DNA from: Acetobacter oeni
GTDB taxonomy: Bacteria > Pseudomonadota > Alphaproteobacteria > Acetobacterales > Acetobacteraceae
Assembly (NCBI RefSeq): GCF_011516825.1
Contig: NZ_WOTA01000009.1
Span: 62,001-126,000 of the forward strand
Reading direction: 5' to 3'
DNA: 64,000 bases
The notes beneath the pieces are model-generated. The model searched no databases, was not told where the DNA came from, and saw only the letters and a program-made list of their open reading frames with translations. The position numbers were made by a program, and so were the translations under genes. Below are positions 8,723 to 19,918 of this stretch, one piece after another. Each line of letters begins with the position of its first letter. Position 1 is the first letter of the stretch.

Positions 8723-9196
8723 ATGACCACCAAGCGTCCGCCGCTTCCGCCCTTCACCACCGCCGAAGCCGCCGTACAAAAAGTCCGCCTCGCCGAAGAT
8801 GCCTGGAACACCTGCGATCCGCAGCGCGTCGCCGGCGCCTATACCTCCGACAGCCACTGGCGCAATCGCGATGAATTTCTGCAGGGCCATGATGCCATCA
8901 TCGATTTTCTGAAACGAAAATGGAACCGCGAACGCGACTACCGCCTGATCAAGGAGCTATGGGCTTTCCATGACAACCGCATCGCCGTCCGCTTCATCTA
9001 CGAATGGCACGATGAAAGCGGCGAGTGGTTCCGCTCCTACGGTAATGAATTATGGGAGTTCGACGCTCAGGGCCTGATGCGTCGTCGCATCGCCAGTATC
9101 AACGACACACGGATTTCCGAAAAGGAGAGAAAATTCCACTGGCCATCCGGACGCCGCCCCGATGACCACCCATCCCTGACCGAACTCGGCCTCTGA
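8723..9196 (+). CDS. DUF1348 / SnoaL-like protein (NTF2 fold)
   Basis: A 157-residue protein beginning [20 protein letters not shown]. The block [20 protein letters not shown] followed by [20 protein letters not shown], then [20 protein letters not shown] and [19 protein letters not shown], is characteristic of the DUF1348 family. Members have an NTF2/SnoaL-like fold with no agreed enzymatic role. Start chosen at ATG 8723 because family homology starts there and GGGGAG lies upstream. No operon partner; both sides carry a dispersed repeat. Confidence 0.85.
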   Translation: MTTKRPPLPPFTTAEAAVQKVRLAEDAWNTCDPQRVAGAYTSDSHWRNRDEFLQGHDAIIDFLKRKWNRERDYRLIKELWAFHDNRIAVRFIYEWHDESGEWFRSYGNELWEFDAQGLMRRRIASINDTRISEKERKFHWPSGRRPDDHPSLTELGL

Positions 9197-9220
9197 AAAC
9201 CACAGACCACCCCCCCCCCG

Positions 9221-9306
9221 ACCTGCTAATAAATCAGCAGGTTTCCAAAGGCCCCCGGCCTTTGGCGGGTTTCAGGGCAACACCCTGAGAAAGCACCGGC
9301 ACTTAA
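9221..9306 (-). repeat. dispersed double-hairpin repeat, copy 4 (inverted)
   Basis: Reverse orientation: CTGCTAATAAATCAGCAG, GTTTCCAAAGGCCCCCGG, CCTTTGG, GGGTTTCAGGGCAACACCCTGAG. The AT-rich part forms a perfect CTGCT/AGCAG stem. It lies between the 3' ends of the SnoaL-like gene and kdsA, where it could act as a shared terminator. A run of ten C residues lies just before it. Confidence 0.75.
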
Positions 9307-9373
9307 CGCAGACAGGACCTTTGAAAAGTCCACAACCCTTCGCCGGGTCCGGCCACTATCCGGAAAAACTTCC

Positions 9374-11910
<2,537 letters not shown>

Positions 11911-12047
11911 TCATCGAACTGCCTTCCGCAGGGCTCGGTCCCGTAACCGGAAGACGCCCGAACCCCGGCGCCCCGGCGGTTTCAGACAACAGGGTCAAAG
12001 GACCGGATCCCCGCCCGGAGACCAGGGCAGACCTCCGTAAACCGGCC

Positions 12048-12389
12048 TCAGTTCTGCGGCGCGGGCGCCGCAGGAGTCGTGGTCACCGGCGCAGCGGCTG
12101 CCGGAGCCGATGCCGCCGGCGGAGGCGGGTTGGCCAGAATGTCATGCCCGCCACCCGTCACCGCACCACGGTTCAGAACCGCCAGCGTCAGCGACAACAC
12201 CATGAACGCCGTCGCCAGCACCGCCGTCGAACGCGTCAGCAGATTCGCCGTGCCACGACCGGACATGAAAGCGCCCATGCCCTGCGAGCTGCCAATGCCA
12301 AGGCCACCGCCCTCGCTGCGCTGGATCAGCACGGTCCCGATCAGGGCAATGGTGACAAGGAGATGAAGAACCAGCAGGAGGGAAATCAT
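12048..12389 (-). CDS. secG: preprotein translocase subunit SecG
   Basis: A 113-residue small subunit of the SecYEG channel in the inner membrane. Two transmembrane helices are visible (LLVLHLLVTIALIGTVLI and TRSTAVLATAFMVLSLTLAV), joined by the family's conserved cytoplasmic loop QRSEGGGLGIG with a downstream MGAFMSGRGTANLLTRST segment. The C-terminus is Ala/Pro-rich, as usual in Alphaproteobacteria. It lies between tpiA and pyrG in the same direction; tpiA-secG-pyrG is a frequent order in this class. Confidence 0.95.
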   Translation of the reverse strand: MISLLLVLHLLVTIALIGTVLIQRSEGGGLGIGSSQGMGAFMSGRGTANLLTRSTAVLATAFMVLSLTLAVLNRGAVTGGGHDILANPPPPAASAPAAAAPVTTTPAAPAPQN

Positions 12390-12430
12390 GGACTACTCAG
12401 TTGCAGGGACAGAAAAAACCGGCGCGGCAA

Positions 12431-13180
12431 TCAGCGCGCCGGAACGGCATGAACAATCGACAGAAACACATCCGGCTTCAGGCTGGCGCCCCCGACCAGA
12501 GCACCCGCCACATCCGGAATGGCCAGGATCGAGGCGGCATTCCCCGCATCAACAGAACCACCATACAGAATCCGCAGCGTTTTGCCACTCTCGCCGAACT
12601 GACGCACCAGCTCCGCCCGGATGAACGCAACCGTCGTCCTGATGTCGTCCGGCGTCGCCGCCAGACCCGTGCCAATCGCCCAGATCGGCTCATAGGCCAC
12701 AACCCCGGCAAACCCGTCCGGCAGCGAACCCTTGATCTGCCAGCCGATCGCATCCTGAGCCTCGCCGCTCTGCCGCTGATCTTCCGTCTCGCCAATGCAC
12801 ACAACCGGCGTCAGACCGGCCTTCGCGGCGGAAACAGCCTTCTCGCGAACCGTCTCATCCACCTCGCCATGATCGCGGCGCCGCTCGGAATGACCGAGAA
12901 TCACATGCGTCACACCAAGGTCGGTCAGCATCCCGGGCGCGATGTCGCCGGTATGCGCGCCCTTCTCATCCATGTGGCAGTTCTGAGCGCCCAGCGCGAC
13001 CGGCGAACCCTTCAGCTGCGGTGCCAGCAAAGCCAGCTGCGTGAAGGGCGGGCAGATGACAACCTCCGTCCCCGTCGCGCGCTGCGAAGCCAGCCCGGCC
13101 AGCAGAGCCTTTACGCGGTCGGCAGAGTCGGCACTCAGCCCGTTCATTTTCCAGTTGCCGACGATGATGGGTGTGGTCAT
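12431..13180 (-). CDS. tpiA: triosephosphate isomerase
   Basis: Interconverts dihydroxyacetone phosphate and glyceraldehyde 3-phosphate. The 249 residues have all the catalytic landmarks: NWKMNG near the N-terminus (active-site Asn and Lys), the electrophilic His in HVILGHSERR, the catalytic Glu in VAYEPIWAIGTG, and the phosphate-binding LYGGSV. I start it at ATG 13180 because AGGAGA lies about 8 bases upstream and residues further upstream are not homologous. It is divergent from ppiD across a 377-base gap, and probably heads the tpiA-secG-pyrG-kdsA run. Confidence 0.96.
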   Translation of the reverse strand: MTTPIIVGNWKMNGLSADSADRVKALLAGLASQRATGTEVVICPPFTQLALLAPQLKGSPVALGAQNCHMDEKGAHTGDIAPGMLTDLGVTHVILGHSERRRDHGEVDETVREKAVSAAKAGLTPVVCIGETEDQRQSGEAQDAIGWQIKGSLPDGFAGVVAYEPIWAIGTGLAATPDDIRTTVAFIRAELVRQFGESGKTLRILYGGSVDAGNAASILAIPDVAGALVGGASLKPDVFLSIVHAVPAR

Positions 13181-13557
13181 CGGACATCTCTCCTGCGAAG
13201 CCAGCCCCCGACACCGCCCCGTAAAGGACCGGCCCGGAGACCTCTCGTGAATAAGGGACATATTCCCCTTCTGCCGGCACACCGCTACCCCATTCGGGCA
13301 AAGCCAGGCAAGAACGCCACGTTTCTCTCGCCCGGTGCATACCCCTGAAAACCCGCGACGGAACGCGACCCCGTCGACCCCGTTTGTTAAAATAAAATGG
13401 GGCGCGGCAGCCCGTGCCTCCCGCCAGACCGGAGCCGCACCCCGGGAAACAGCCGCCGCCTTCTGGTCAATCCGGGTCCGTATGAATATGGTGCCCCGCC
13501 GGATCGCGGCCTGAAGCCGCAATCCTCCCTGCTTTTTTATTCGCGGACTGCGCCTGC
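13181..13557. other. divergent promoter region between tpiA and ppiD
   Basis: No gene recognised. A short AT-rich patch (GTTTGTTAAAATAAAATGG, about 13383-13401) in otherwise GC-rich DNA is the likeliest place for the divergent promoters, but I cannot fix -35 and -10 boxes with confidence. Confidence 0.35.
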
Positions 13558-15504
13558 ATGATTTCGTTCCTGCGTCACTTCGTCGTCGATTCCTGGATCG
13601 GCCGCGTGCTTGCCCTGGTCATTTTCGTCGCCTTCGTCGGCTGGGGCATCGGCGATGTCATCAGCGGTATGGCCGATGACCCCGCCACAGCCGCCATCGT
13701 CGGCTCCCGTAAAATCGCGACGCGCGACCTCGCCTCCGCCCTCCAGGCCGAAATCCCCCGCATGGCACAGCGCATGGGCGCCCCCGACGCCGCACATCTC
13801 CCGCTTCAGTTCCGCCGGCAGATGGCCCAGGAAGTCCTGCAACGCCTGATCGGACAGGCCGAAGTGCTGGAAGCCGGAAGCCATTACGGCCTCGTCGTGC
13901 CGGATCAGGCCGTCCGCGACGAAATTTTCGCCATGCCCTATTTCAAGGGCGCGAACGGCGCGTTCGACCGCAACCTGTTCAACAGCAAGCTCGCCCAGGC
14001 CGGGATGACGGAAAAACGCCTGATCAGTCTCGTGCATGACGATCTCGCAGGTCGCGCCATCATGGACCCCGTCGCCGCCGGCGCGCACATCTCCGATCTG
14101 GTCGCCACGCGCATCTACGGATTCGAAACCGAAACCCGCAATCTGGACCTGATCCACATTCCGTTCGCCAGCCAGCCCGCACCGCCCGCGCCCGACGACA
14201 GCGTCCTGCGCCGCTATTACACCAATCATCCCTGGATGTTCCGCAGCCCGGAATACCGTCACGCCCGGATCGTAGTCCTCTCGCCCGACACCATCGCCTC
14301 GCAGATTCCGGCCACCGACGAGGAAATGCACCGGCTCTACGACGCCCAGGCGCAGCGATTCCACGCTCCGCAGCTCCGCAGCGTGCAGCTCGTCACCACC
14401 CAGGACGAAACCGCCGCCCAGGCCGTCGCAACCATCTGGAAAGGTGGCGCCGACTGGACCCAGGTGCAGGCCGCCGCCAAAGGCAGCGCCGCCGTCGAGT
14501 TCAACGATGCCCGCGCCAGCGCCCTGCCGTCCGACATCCTTCAGAAAGCCGTGTTCGCAACCCCGGTCGGAATCGTCCAGGGACCGCAGAAAATGGAAAC
14601 CGGCTGGGTCGTCTTCCGGGTGACAAAAGTCACCCCGCCTCATGACACCAGCTTCGACGACGCAAAAAACACCCTCCGCGACGAGATCGTCAAAGCCCGC
14701 GCGCCGGACGCCCTCAGCTCCCGCGTGCCCAAACTCCAGGATGCCATCGCCGGCGGCGGTCTCGACTCCATTCCTGCCGACCTGGGCGCCGCTCCGGCCT
14801 CCGGCTCGCTCGACGCCCACGGCATGACAAAAGACGGTGTCCCCGCACCGCTCCCCGCTTCCGGCCCGCTCCGCGACGCCATCGTGGCAAAAATCTTCGC
14901 GCAGGCCAAAGGCGCCCCGCCCCAGCTCACCGAGGCCACCACCCCGGTCAAACCCGGCGACGCACCCGGTCCGTCCCTCGGCTGGTACGCCGTCTCGGTG
15001 GACGACGTCACTCCCGGCCAGCAGGAGCCCTTCGACGCCGTGCGCGACAGGGTCATCGCCGCCTGGCAGACAGAGGCCCGGAAACACGCCGCCGACGAAC
15101 AGGCCACCGCCCTCTATGTCGCCTCGCGCGATCACGGCGGCCTCGCCACCAACGCGCCCGCCGGAAGCCCCGTGCAGAAAGGCATCATGCTGTCCCGCGC
15201 CCGTCCGCCCGAAGGCCTGCCGCAGGATCTGATGGAAACGATCGCGCATATGCCCGCCGGCAGGAGCGTCATGGGCGAAGATGCCGACAGCTTCATCGTC
15301 GCCACCGTGACCGGCATCGTGCATCCCGATCCGAAAGCCGACTCCCTCGGATACGGCCGCGTGCGTGACGGCATGACGGAGTCCCTGTCCTCCGACATCA
15401 CCTCCGCCTACATCCGCAGCCTCGAAGGCCGGTTCAAAACGAAAATCATCCCCGCCGGCGTGCAGGCCGCCCTCAACGAGGCCGGCTTCGGGGACGGTTC
15501 ATGA
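13558..15504 (+). CDS. ppiD: PpiD-like membrane-anchored peptidyl-prolyl isomerase
   Basis: A 648-residue periplasmic folding factor anchored in the inner membrane. One N-terminal transmembrane helix (about residues 15-35, RVLALVIFVAFVGWGIGDV) is followed by a SurA-N-like chaperone segment (LASALQAEIPRMAQRMG through DEIFAMPYFKGANGAFDRNL, a clear family hallmark) and a degenerate parvulin PPIase domain (about 250-380). Length agrees with PpiD (about 620-650). It overlaps trpE by four bases (ATGA), so the two are co-translated; the linkage of a chaperone to tryptophan synthesis is a known synteny in Alphaproteobacteria rather than a functional tie. Confidence 0.9.
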   Translation: MISFLRHFVVDSWIGRVLALVIFVAFVGWGIGDVISGMADDPATAAIVGSRKIATRDLASALQAEIPRMAQRMGAPDAAHLPLQFRRQMAQEVLQRLIGQAEVLEAGSHYGLVVPDQAVRDEIFAMPYFKGANGAFDRNLFNSKLAQAGMTEKRLISLVHDDLAGRAIMDPVAAGAHISDLVATRIYGFETETRNLDLIHIPFASQPAPPAPDDSVLRRYYTNHPWMFRSPEYRHARIVVLSPDTIASQIPATDEEMHRLYDAQAQRFHAPQLRSVQLVTTQDETAAQAVATIWKGGADWTQVQAAAKGSAAVEFNDARASALPSDILQKAVFATPVGIVQGPQKMETGWVVFRVTKVTPPHDTSFDDAKNTLRDEIVKARAPDALSSRVPKLQDAIAGGGLDSIPADLGAAPASGSLDAHGMTKDGVPAPLPASGPLRDAIVAKIFAQAKGAPPQLTEATTPVKPGDAPGPSLGWYAVSVDDVTPGQQEPFDAVRDRVIAAWQTEARKHAADEQATALYVASRDHGGLATNAPAGSPVQKGIMLSRARPPEGLPQDLMETIAHMPAGRSVMGEDADSFIVATVTGIVHPDPKADSLGYGRVRDGMTESLSSDITSAYIRSLEGRFKTKIIPAGVQAALNEAGFGDGS

Positions 15505-17039
15505 TGCGGCTCGCCACCCTCGATTCCCCGACCCGGACCGACTGCGCCCGGGCCTGGGAGCGTGGCGAAAGCACCGTCATCTTCGCCGTGGACGCCGCCG
15601 ACCTGCTCACCCCCGTCGCCGCCTATATGCGCCTCGCGAAAATGGGCGGCAGCGACGGGCGCAACACGCTCCTGCTCGAATCCGTCGAAGGCGGCGTCTC
15701 CCGTGGCCGCTATTCCATTATCGCTCTGCGCCCGGATCTCATCTGGCGCTGCCATGATGGCAAAGCCACCGTCAATCACACCCCCGACACCACGCCGGAC
15801 GCCTTTATCCCGGTCACGGAAGCCCCGCTCGACAGCCTGCGCGCCCTGATCCGTCAGAACCGTCTCGATCTCGCCGAGGGCCTGCCCCCGATGATCGCCG
15901 GCCTGTTCGGCTATCTCGGCTACGACATGGTGCGCCAGATGGAACACCTGCCGGACGCGCCCGCCGACGATCTCGGTCTCCCCGAAGGCGTCATGATGCG
16001 CCCCGGTCTCTTCGCCGTCTTCGACACCGTGACCGACGAACTGATCCTCGCCGCCCCCCTCCGTCCCCGCCAGGGCGACACGGCCGAAGCCGCCTTCACC
16101 CGGGCGGAAACCCTCATCCGCGAAGTCCGCGCCTGCCTCGCAGCCCCGCTCTCCGTGCCCGCCGAACCCCAGGTCCCGGCCCTGGACGCACCGCGCTCGA
16201 CTTATTCTGAGGCGGAGTTCGAGGCCGTCGTGACCCGCATCCAGGAGTACATCGCCGCCGGCGACGCCTTCCAGGTCGTCCCGAGCCAGCGCTTCTCCAC
16301 CTCGTTCGGCCTGTCCACGCTCTCGCTCTACCGCTCCCTGCGCCGGATCAATCCGGCCCCGTTCCTGTTCCATCTCGACTTCGGCGAGTTCTGCCTCGTC
16401 GGCTCCTCCCCCGAAATCCTGGTGCGTCTGCGCGACGGCAAAATGACCGTCCGCCCCCTCGCCGGAACCCGCCCCCGTGGCGCCGACGCCGCGGAAGACA
16501 AACGCCTGGAAGAGGAACTCCTCGCCGACGAAAAAGAACTCGCCGAGCATCTGATGCTCATCGATCTCGGTCGCAACGATGTCGGTCGGGTGTGCGTCAA
16601 CGGCTCCGTTAAAGTAACCGAAAAATTCGTCATCGAACGCTTCAGCCACGTCATGCACATCTCCTCGAACGTCGAAGGCATACTGAAACCCGACCTGGAA
16701 GCCCTTGACGCTCTCGTCGCCGCCTTCCCGGCAGGCACCCTCACAGGCGCCCCGAAAATCCGGGCCATGGAAATCATCGATGAAGTCGAGCGCACCCGCC
16801 GCGCGACCTACGCAGGCTGCATCGGCTATTTCGGCGCCGGTGGCGATATGGATACCTGCATCGGCCTCCGCATGGCCGTCATCAAAGACAGCACAATGCA
16901 CGTCCAGGCCGGCTGCGGCGTCGTCGCCGACAGCGTCCCCGCGATGGAATGCGCGGAAACGGAACACAAAGCCCGCGCCCTGTTCCGTGCCGCCGAAGAC
17001 GCCATCCGCCTTGCGTCACGGAATACGTCAGCAACATAA
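15501..17039 (+). CDS. trpE: anthranilate synthase component I
   Basis: Converts chorismate plus ammonia (from TrpG) to anthranilate, the first step of tryptophan synthesis. The 512 residues show the N-terminal feedback site for tryptophan (LLLESVEGG at about 57-65) and the C-terminal chorismate-binding domain: SSPEILVRL, RPLAGTRPRG, HLMLIDLGRNDVGRV, FPAGTLTGAPKIRAMEII and IQAGCGVVADS-like (VQAGCGVVADS). It overlaps ppiD by four bases. No trpG, trpD or trpC follows: a dispersed repeat begins two bases after the stop, so the usual trp continuation is missing here. Confidence 0.96.
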   Translation: MMRLATLDSPTRTDCARAWERGESTVIFAVDAADLLTPVAAYMRLAKMGGSDGRNTLLLESVEGGVSRGRYSIIALRPDLIWRCHDGKATVNHTPDTTPDAFIPVTEAPLDSLRALIRQNRLDLAEGLPPMIAGLFGYLGYDMVRQMEHLPDAPADDLGLPEGVMMRPGLFAVFDTVTDELILAAPLRPRQGDTAEAAFTRAETLIREVRACLAAPLSVPAEPQVPALDAPRSTYSEAEFEAVVTRIQEYIAAGDAFQVVPSQRFSTSFGLSTLSLYRSLRRINPAPFLFHLDFGEFCLVGSSPEILVRLRDGKMTVRPLAGTRPRGADAAEDKRLEEELLADEKELAEHLMLIDLGRNDVGRVCVNGSVKVTEKFVIERFSHVMHISSNVEGILKPDLEALDALVAAFPAGTLTGAPKIRAMEIIDEVERTRRATYAGCIGYFGAGGDMDTCIGLRMAVIKDSTMHVQAGCGVVADSVPAMECAETEHKARALFRAAEDAIRLASRNTSAT

Positions 17040-17040
17040 C

Positions 17041-17163
17041 GCTTTACTGTCTCAGGGCTCTGCCCTGAAACCCGGCAAAGGTCACAGACCTTTGCAAACC
17101 ACCATTATAAATAAATTGAGGTGCAGGAGGCGGGGCCTTCCGCCGGGGCACGGGGACAGCGCC
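17041..17163 (+). repeat. dispersed double-hairpin repeat, copy 5
   Basis: CTCAGGG-ctct-GCCCTGA, AAACCCGGC, AAAGGTC-aca-GACCTTTGC, AAACC, an AT-rich tract (ATTATAAATAAATTG), then a GC tail beginning GGTGCAGGAGG. Both hairpins are intact. It starts two bases after the trpE stop codon and may terminate that operon. Confidence 0.8.
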
Positions 17164-17222
17164 CCCGTAAAACCCCCGGACCCACTCAGTTTCTCATGCC
17201 CGACCCGGGACCGCGGCGCCGT

Positions 17223-17417
17223 TCAGCGCGCCACGGTTCCCGCCACCGGAGGCACAGTCCCCCGGACCTCCTCCTGAATCAGCTTCTTCGCCTTGCGTGC
17301 CCCCATCACCTTCCGGACGAGCGTCACAAGTCCGCCCGCCGCCGCAAGACTGGTCGCCACGATCAGCGCCGCCGCCGGCCGCTGCCGCGCCTGAAACTCC
17401 GGTGTCATTCTGGCCAT
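17223..17417 (-). CDS. small single-span membrane protein
   Basis: A 64-residue protein with one hydrophobic segment (AAALIVATSLAAAGGLVTLV, about residues 15-34) followed by a basic stretch (RKVMGARKAKK), which predicts an inner-membrane anchor with a cytoplasmic C-terminus. The start is unusually well supported: a full AGGAGG lies 7 bases before the ATG. I do not recognise a family. The gene stands 109 bases ahead of the dienelactone hydrolase stop, but on the same strand and downstream of it, so they could share a transcript. Confidence 0.6.
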   Translation of the reverse strand: MARMTPEFQARQRPAAALIVATSLAAAGGLVTLVRKVMGARKAKKLIQEEVRGTVPPVAGTVAR

Positions 17418-17526
17418 GAATACCTCCTGTCCCGCATCCGTCCCCGGCCGCCATTACCGAAAACCATTCCGGTCCTGTCAGAAACGTCCGCGACGGTCTC
17501 CGGATGCGCCCTGGCACCGAAAATCA

Positions 17527-18225
17527 TTACCCCCGGTCGGGAATATTGCCTTTCGTGTGCAACCCCGCCTCCAGGAACGCCATACTCCGCTCCCACGCCA
17601 GACGGTTCGCGTCCTCGTTAAAGCCCGGCCGATCTCCATTGCCAAAGCCATGTCCGGCATCATCGTAGACATAAACGTCGATCTCCGGATGCGCCGCCCG
17701 TATGGCCGCCACGTCCATATGCGAAATCGAACTGTCCTGCCCGCCAAAATGAAGCTGAACCGGACAATGCGGAACAGCATCCTTCCGCGCAGCGATCCCG
17801 CCACCATACCAGCCGACCGCGACGGAGAAATCCCGCGTCTCCGTCGCCGCATCCCAGGCCAGCGTGCCACCCCAGCAGAAACCGATGATCCCCACCTTCC
17901 GATGCGGCGCATGACGACGAAAATGCGCCGCGCAGGCCCGCAGATCAGCCAGTGTGTCCTTCAGAGGAATCGCCGCCCGCAGCGCCTGCCCCTTTTTGAC
18001 CTCCTCCTGCGTGTAGCCCAACTCCACATCCTGCTCAGCCCTGTCGAACAGAGCGGGCGCCAGCACCGAAAATCCCTGCGCCGCGAACGTATCGGCAACA
18101 TGGCGGATATTTGGGTTCACACCGAAAATCTCCTGCACCACGACCAGCGCATGAGGCGCATCCGGATTACCCGCCTCCCAGGCGGAAAAAGCGTGGCCGT
18201 CATCGGCTGTAAGACGTATCTGCAT
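17527..18225 (-). CDS. dienelactone hydrolase family protein
   Basis: A 232-residue cytosolic alpha/beta hydrolase. The catalytic triad of the dienelactone hydrolase family is visible: nucleophile Cys117 in GFCWGG, Asp164 in GGQDSSIS and His192 in DAGHGF. VVVQEIFGVNPNIRHVAD near the N-terminus is another family hallmark. Natural substrates of such chromosomal copies are mostly unknown (carboxylic esters or lactones). I start at ATG 18225, with GAAGGG upstream, rather than 18288, because the family begins with MQIRLTADDGHAF. No aromatic-degradation genes are nearby, so a chlorocatechol role is unlikely. Confidence 0.88.
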   Translation of the reverse strand: MQIRLTADDGHAFSAWEAGNPDAPHALVVVQEIFGVNPNIRHVADTFAAQGFSVLAPALFDRAEQDVELGYTQEEVKKGQALRAAIPLKDTLADLRACAAHFRRHAPHRKVGIIGFCWGGTLAWDAATETRDFSVAVGWYGGGIAARKDAVPHCPVQLHFGGQDSSISHMDVAAIRAAHPEIDVYVYDDAGHGFGNGDRPGFNEDANRLAWERSMAFLEAGLHTKGNIPDRG

Positions 18226-18330
18226 AGGAACTGGCCCTTCAGGCTGAGATGGTGGCCTCATTGTGCCGCCCGGCCCGTCGAACGGCAATCCCGCCCCGCA
18301 ACAGACAGTTTCCCGGTGCTGCGCCGCCGT

Positions 18331-19647
18331 TCAGCGCGAACTGAAACCACCCTGGAGCGTCCGGTCTTCTCCGGCTTTTCGTGCAGCAGCTTTTCCGCCT
18401 GCACCAGGAGAACCGATGGTCTGGGTGGCCCCATAAAGCATCCAGAGAAGCGCCGCCGTCTTGATGCTGAAAATCGAGGCGCCGATACACAGCGATGTCG
18501 CAAAATACACGGCAATACAGGTCTTCATCATAGCCGCTGTTTGATTATTGTTTTTTGAAAAAGCGAACATTACGAGACACACAAGGGAGAAAGGCAGGCC
18601 AAGATTGCTGAGAATGTAAGCATAGCCCGTATCCGCCGTGTAAACAGGCGAAGGCGCGAAAGCCATCCACTGCGACAGATTCCAGTAGTTCAGCAGTTGC
18701 CCCGAGAATAAAAGCCGACCCGAGAAATCGTCGCTTTTGATAGCAGGCAGCCAGCCCGGTATTTCATGCAGTGATCCGGCAACGGTCAGCAGCACAGTTG
18801 CGATGACAGGCATCAGCAACACCGTGAACGAAGAACTGCGAAGTGGTGAAATCCGGATAAGCGCCATCAGCGCGCAGCAGGCCGAAGCAAAGCGGGAATC
18901 CGTCAGAACGATGCAGACAAAACACAGGATGAACAGCAAAATCTGTCGCTGCCCCGGGCGGTTGCGACAGGTAGCCAGACACCAGCCGAAAACAAACGTC
19001 GCGTAATTGCCAAGAGAAACCGGCTCCAGAAAAATCGATGAAACGCGATGCGGCCCCAGCAGGGACGGAAAAAAAGTGCGGCCTACACCGCCGCGATCCC
19101 CGGATGCAAAAAACGTGGTCTGGCTGTAATTAATCGCCGTGGTGGAAATCCCGCCTTTCTGCACATAATACTGCCAGATGTTCAGGATTTGTCCGAACAC
19201 AGCGGGATTGAAGATTTCAAAAACAGCCAGTGTCAGCGTCAGAATCATGATGATCCAGATAGCCTGACGCGCCTGTCTCATGCCCGAGATCACGCCGATC
19301 TGGTAGAAAATATAAGCAATCGCGGCGTCATGAATCAGCTTGAAGCTGAGTTCCGGATTAATCATCTTCGCGCCGATCATGTACATCACGGACAGCGTTG
19401 AAAAGATCATGATGCGACGCGAAATGGTTTTCCGGATGACGAGAAATCCGGCGATAAGAATCAGCATCTCCGCGGCAGCAACAACGGAGCTGCTGGTAAA
19501 CACCCAGCCCCGCGTGCTGACAAAACAGAGAAAGACGTTAAAAACAGCGCACAGCACAACCAGGGAGGTTCCGACCGGAAACGTCTTCACCCTGATCGCC
19601 GGACGCGGAACAGAATACGAAGAAGGTGTTGCAGCGAACGCTTTCAC
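18331..19647 (-). CDS. polytopic membrane protein, GumE/Wzy-like polysaccharide polymerase
   Basis: A 438-residue protein with about 10-12 hydrophobic segments. The central motif GRTFFPSLLGPHRVSSIFLE followed by PVSLGNYATFVF, plus a long periplasmic loop with ILNIWQYYVQKGGI, resembles the GumE-type polymerases of exopolysaccharide (xanthan/acetan-like) clusters and O-antigen ligases generally. It would join lipid-linked repeat units at the periplasmic face. The gene is isolated from any glycosyltransferase cluster and its base composition is somewhat more AT-rich than its neighbours. GumE versus a generic Wzy/WaaL-like assignment is not settled. Confidence 0.6.
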   Translation of the reverse strand: MKAFAATPSSYSVPRPAIRVKTFPVGTSLVVLCAVFNVFLCFVSTRGWVFTSSSVVAAAEMLILIAGFLVIRKTISRRIMIFSTLSVMYMIGAKMINPELSFKLIHDAAIAYIFYQIGVISGMRQARQAIWIIMILTLTLAVFEIFNPAVFGQILNIWQYYVQKGGISTTAINYSQTTFFASGDRGGVGRTFFPSLLGPHRVSSIFLEPVSLGNYATFVFGWCLATCRNRPGQRQILLFILCFVCIVLTDSRFASACCALMALIRISPLRSSSFTVLLMPVIATVLLTVAGSLHEIPGWLPAIKSDDFSGRLLFSGQLLNYWNLSQWMAFAPSPVYTADTGYAYILSNLGLPFSLVCLVMFAFSKNNNQTAAMMKTCIAVYFATSLCIGASIFSIKTAALLWMLYGATQTIGSPGAGGKAAARKAGEDRTLQGGFSSR

Positions 19648-19713
19648 AGATTTCTGCCCGACTTCCTGAAAATAAATCGTTCCCGATACCCGTCACCGGA
19701 TACGCCGCATGCT

Positions 19714-19734
19714 GGTTCCGGCACAGCCGGAACC
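19714..19734. repeat. perfect hairpin downstream of thiL
   Basis: GGTTCCGGC-aca-GCCGGAACC, a 9-base stem with a 3-base loop. It lies in the gap between thiL (3' end at 19919) and the start of the polymerase-like gene. No T-run follows on either strand, so it is not a classical intrinsic terminator. A T-rich patch with CTGTAT/ATACAG arms at about 19877-19902 is closer to thiL and may be its terminator. Confidence 0.5.
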
Positions 19735-19918
19735 TCAGATAACAAACACCCGTCTCAGGCTACAGGGGAGGGTTTCATCGCCCCGGACAGATAACCACAT
19801 CCGGTCTGTCAGGAAACCATTCACCCCGCAGGCTGATTTCGCAGCTGACACATTACACAAATACGCCACCGCCTCTCCTGTATTCTTTTTTTTATACAGA
19901 ATAACCGGCGCCGTCCCT

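Noticed and set aside
9211-9220. Run of ten C residues after the SnoaL-like gene as a phase-variable tract
   Set aside because: It lies outside any reading frame, between a stop codon and a dispersed repeat, so length change would have no coding effect.
13537-15324. Long open frame (595 codons) on the minus strand across ppiD
   Set aside because: It is the mirror of the ppiD gene in GC-rich DNA: Gly/Asp/His-rich low-complexity translation, no family motif, while the plus-strand gene has clear domains.
15408-16967. 519-codon minus-strand frame over trpE
   Set aside because: Antisense shadow of trpE with low-complexity composition.
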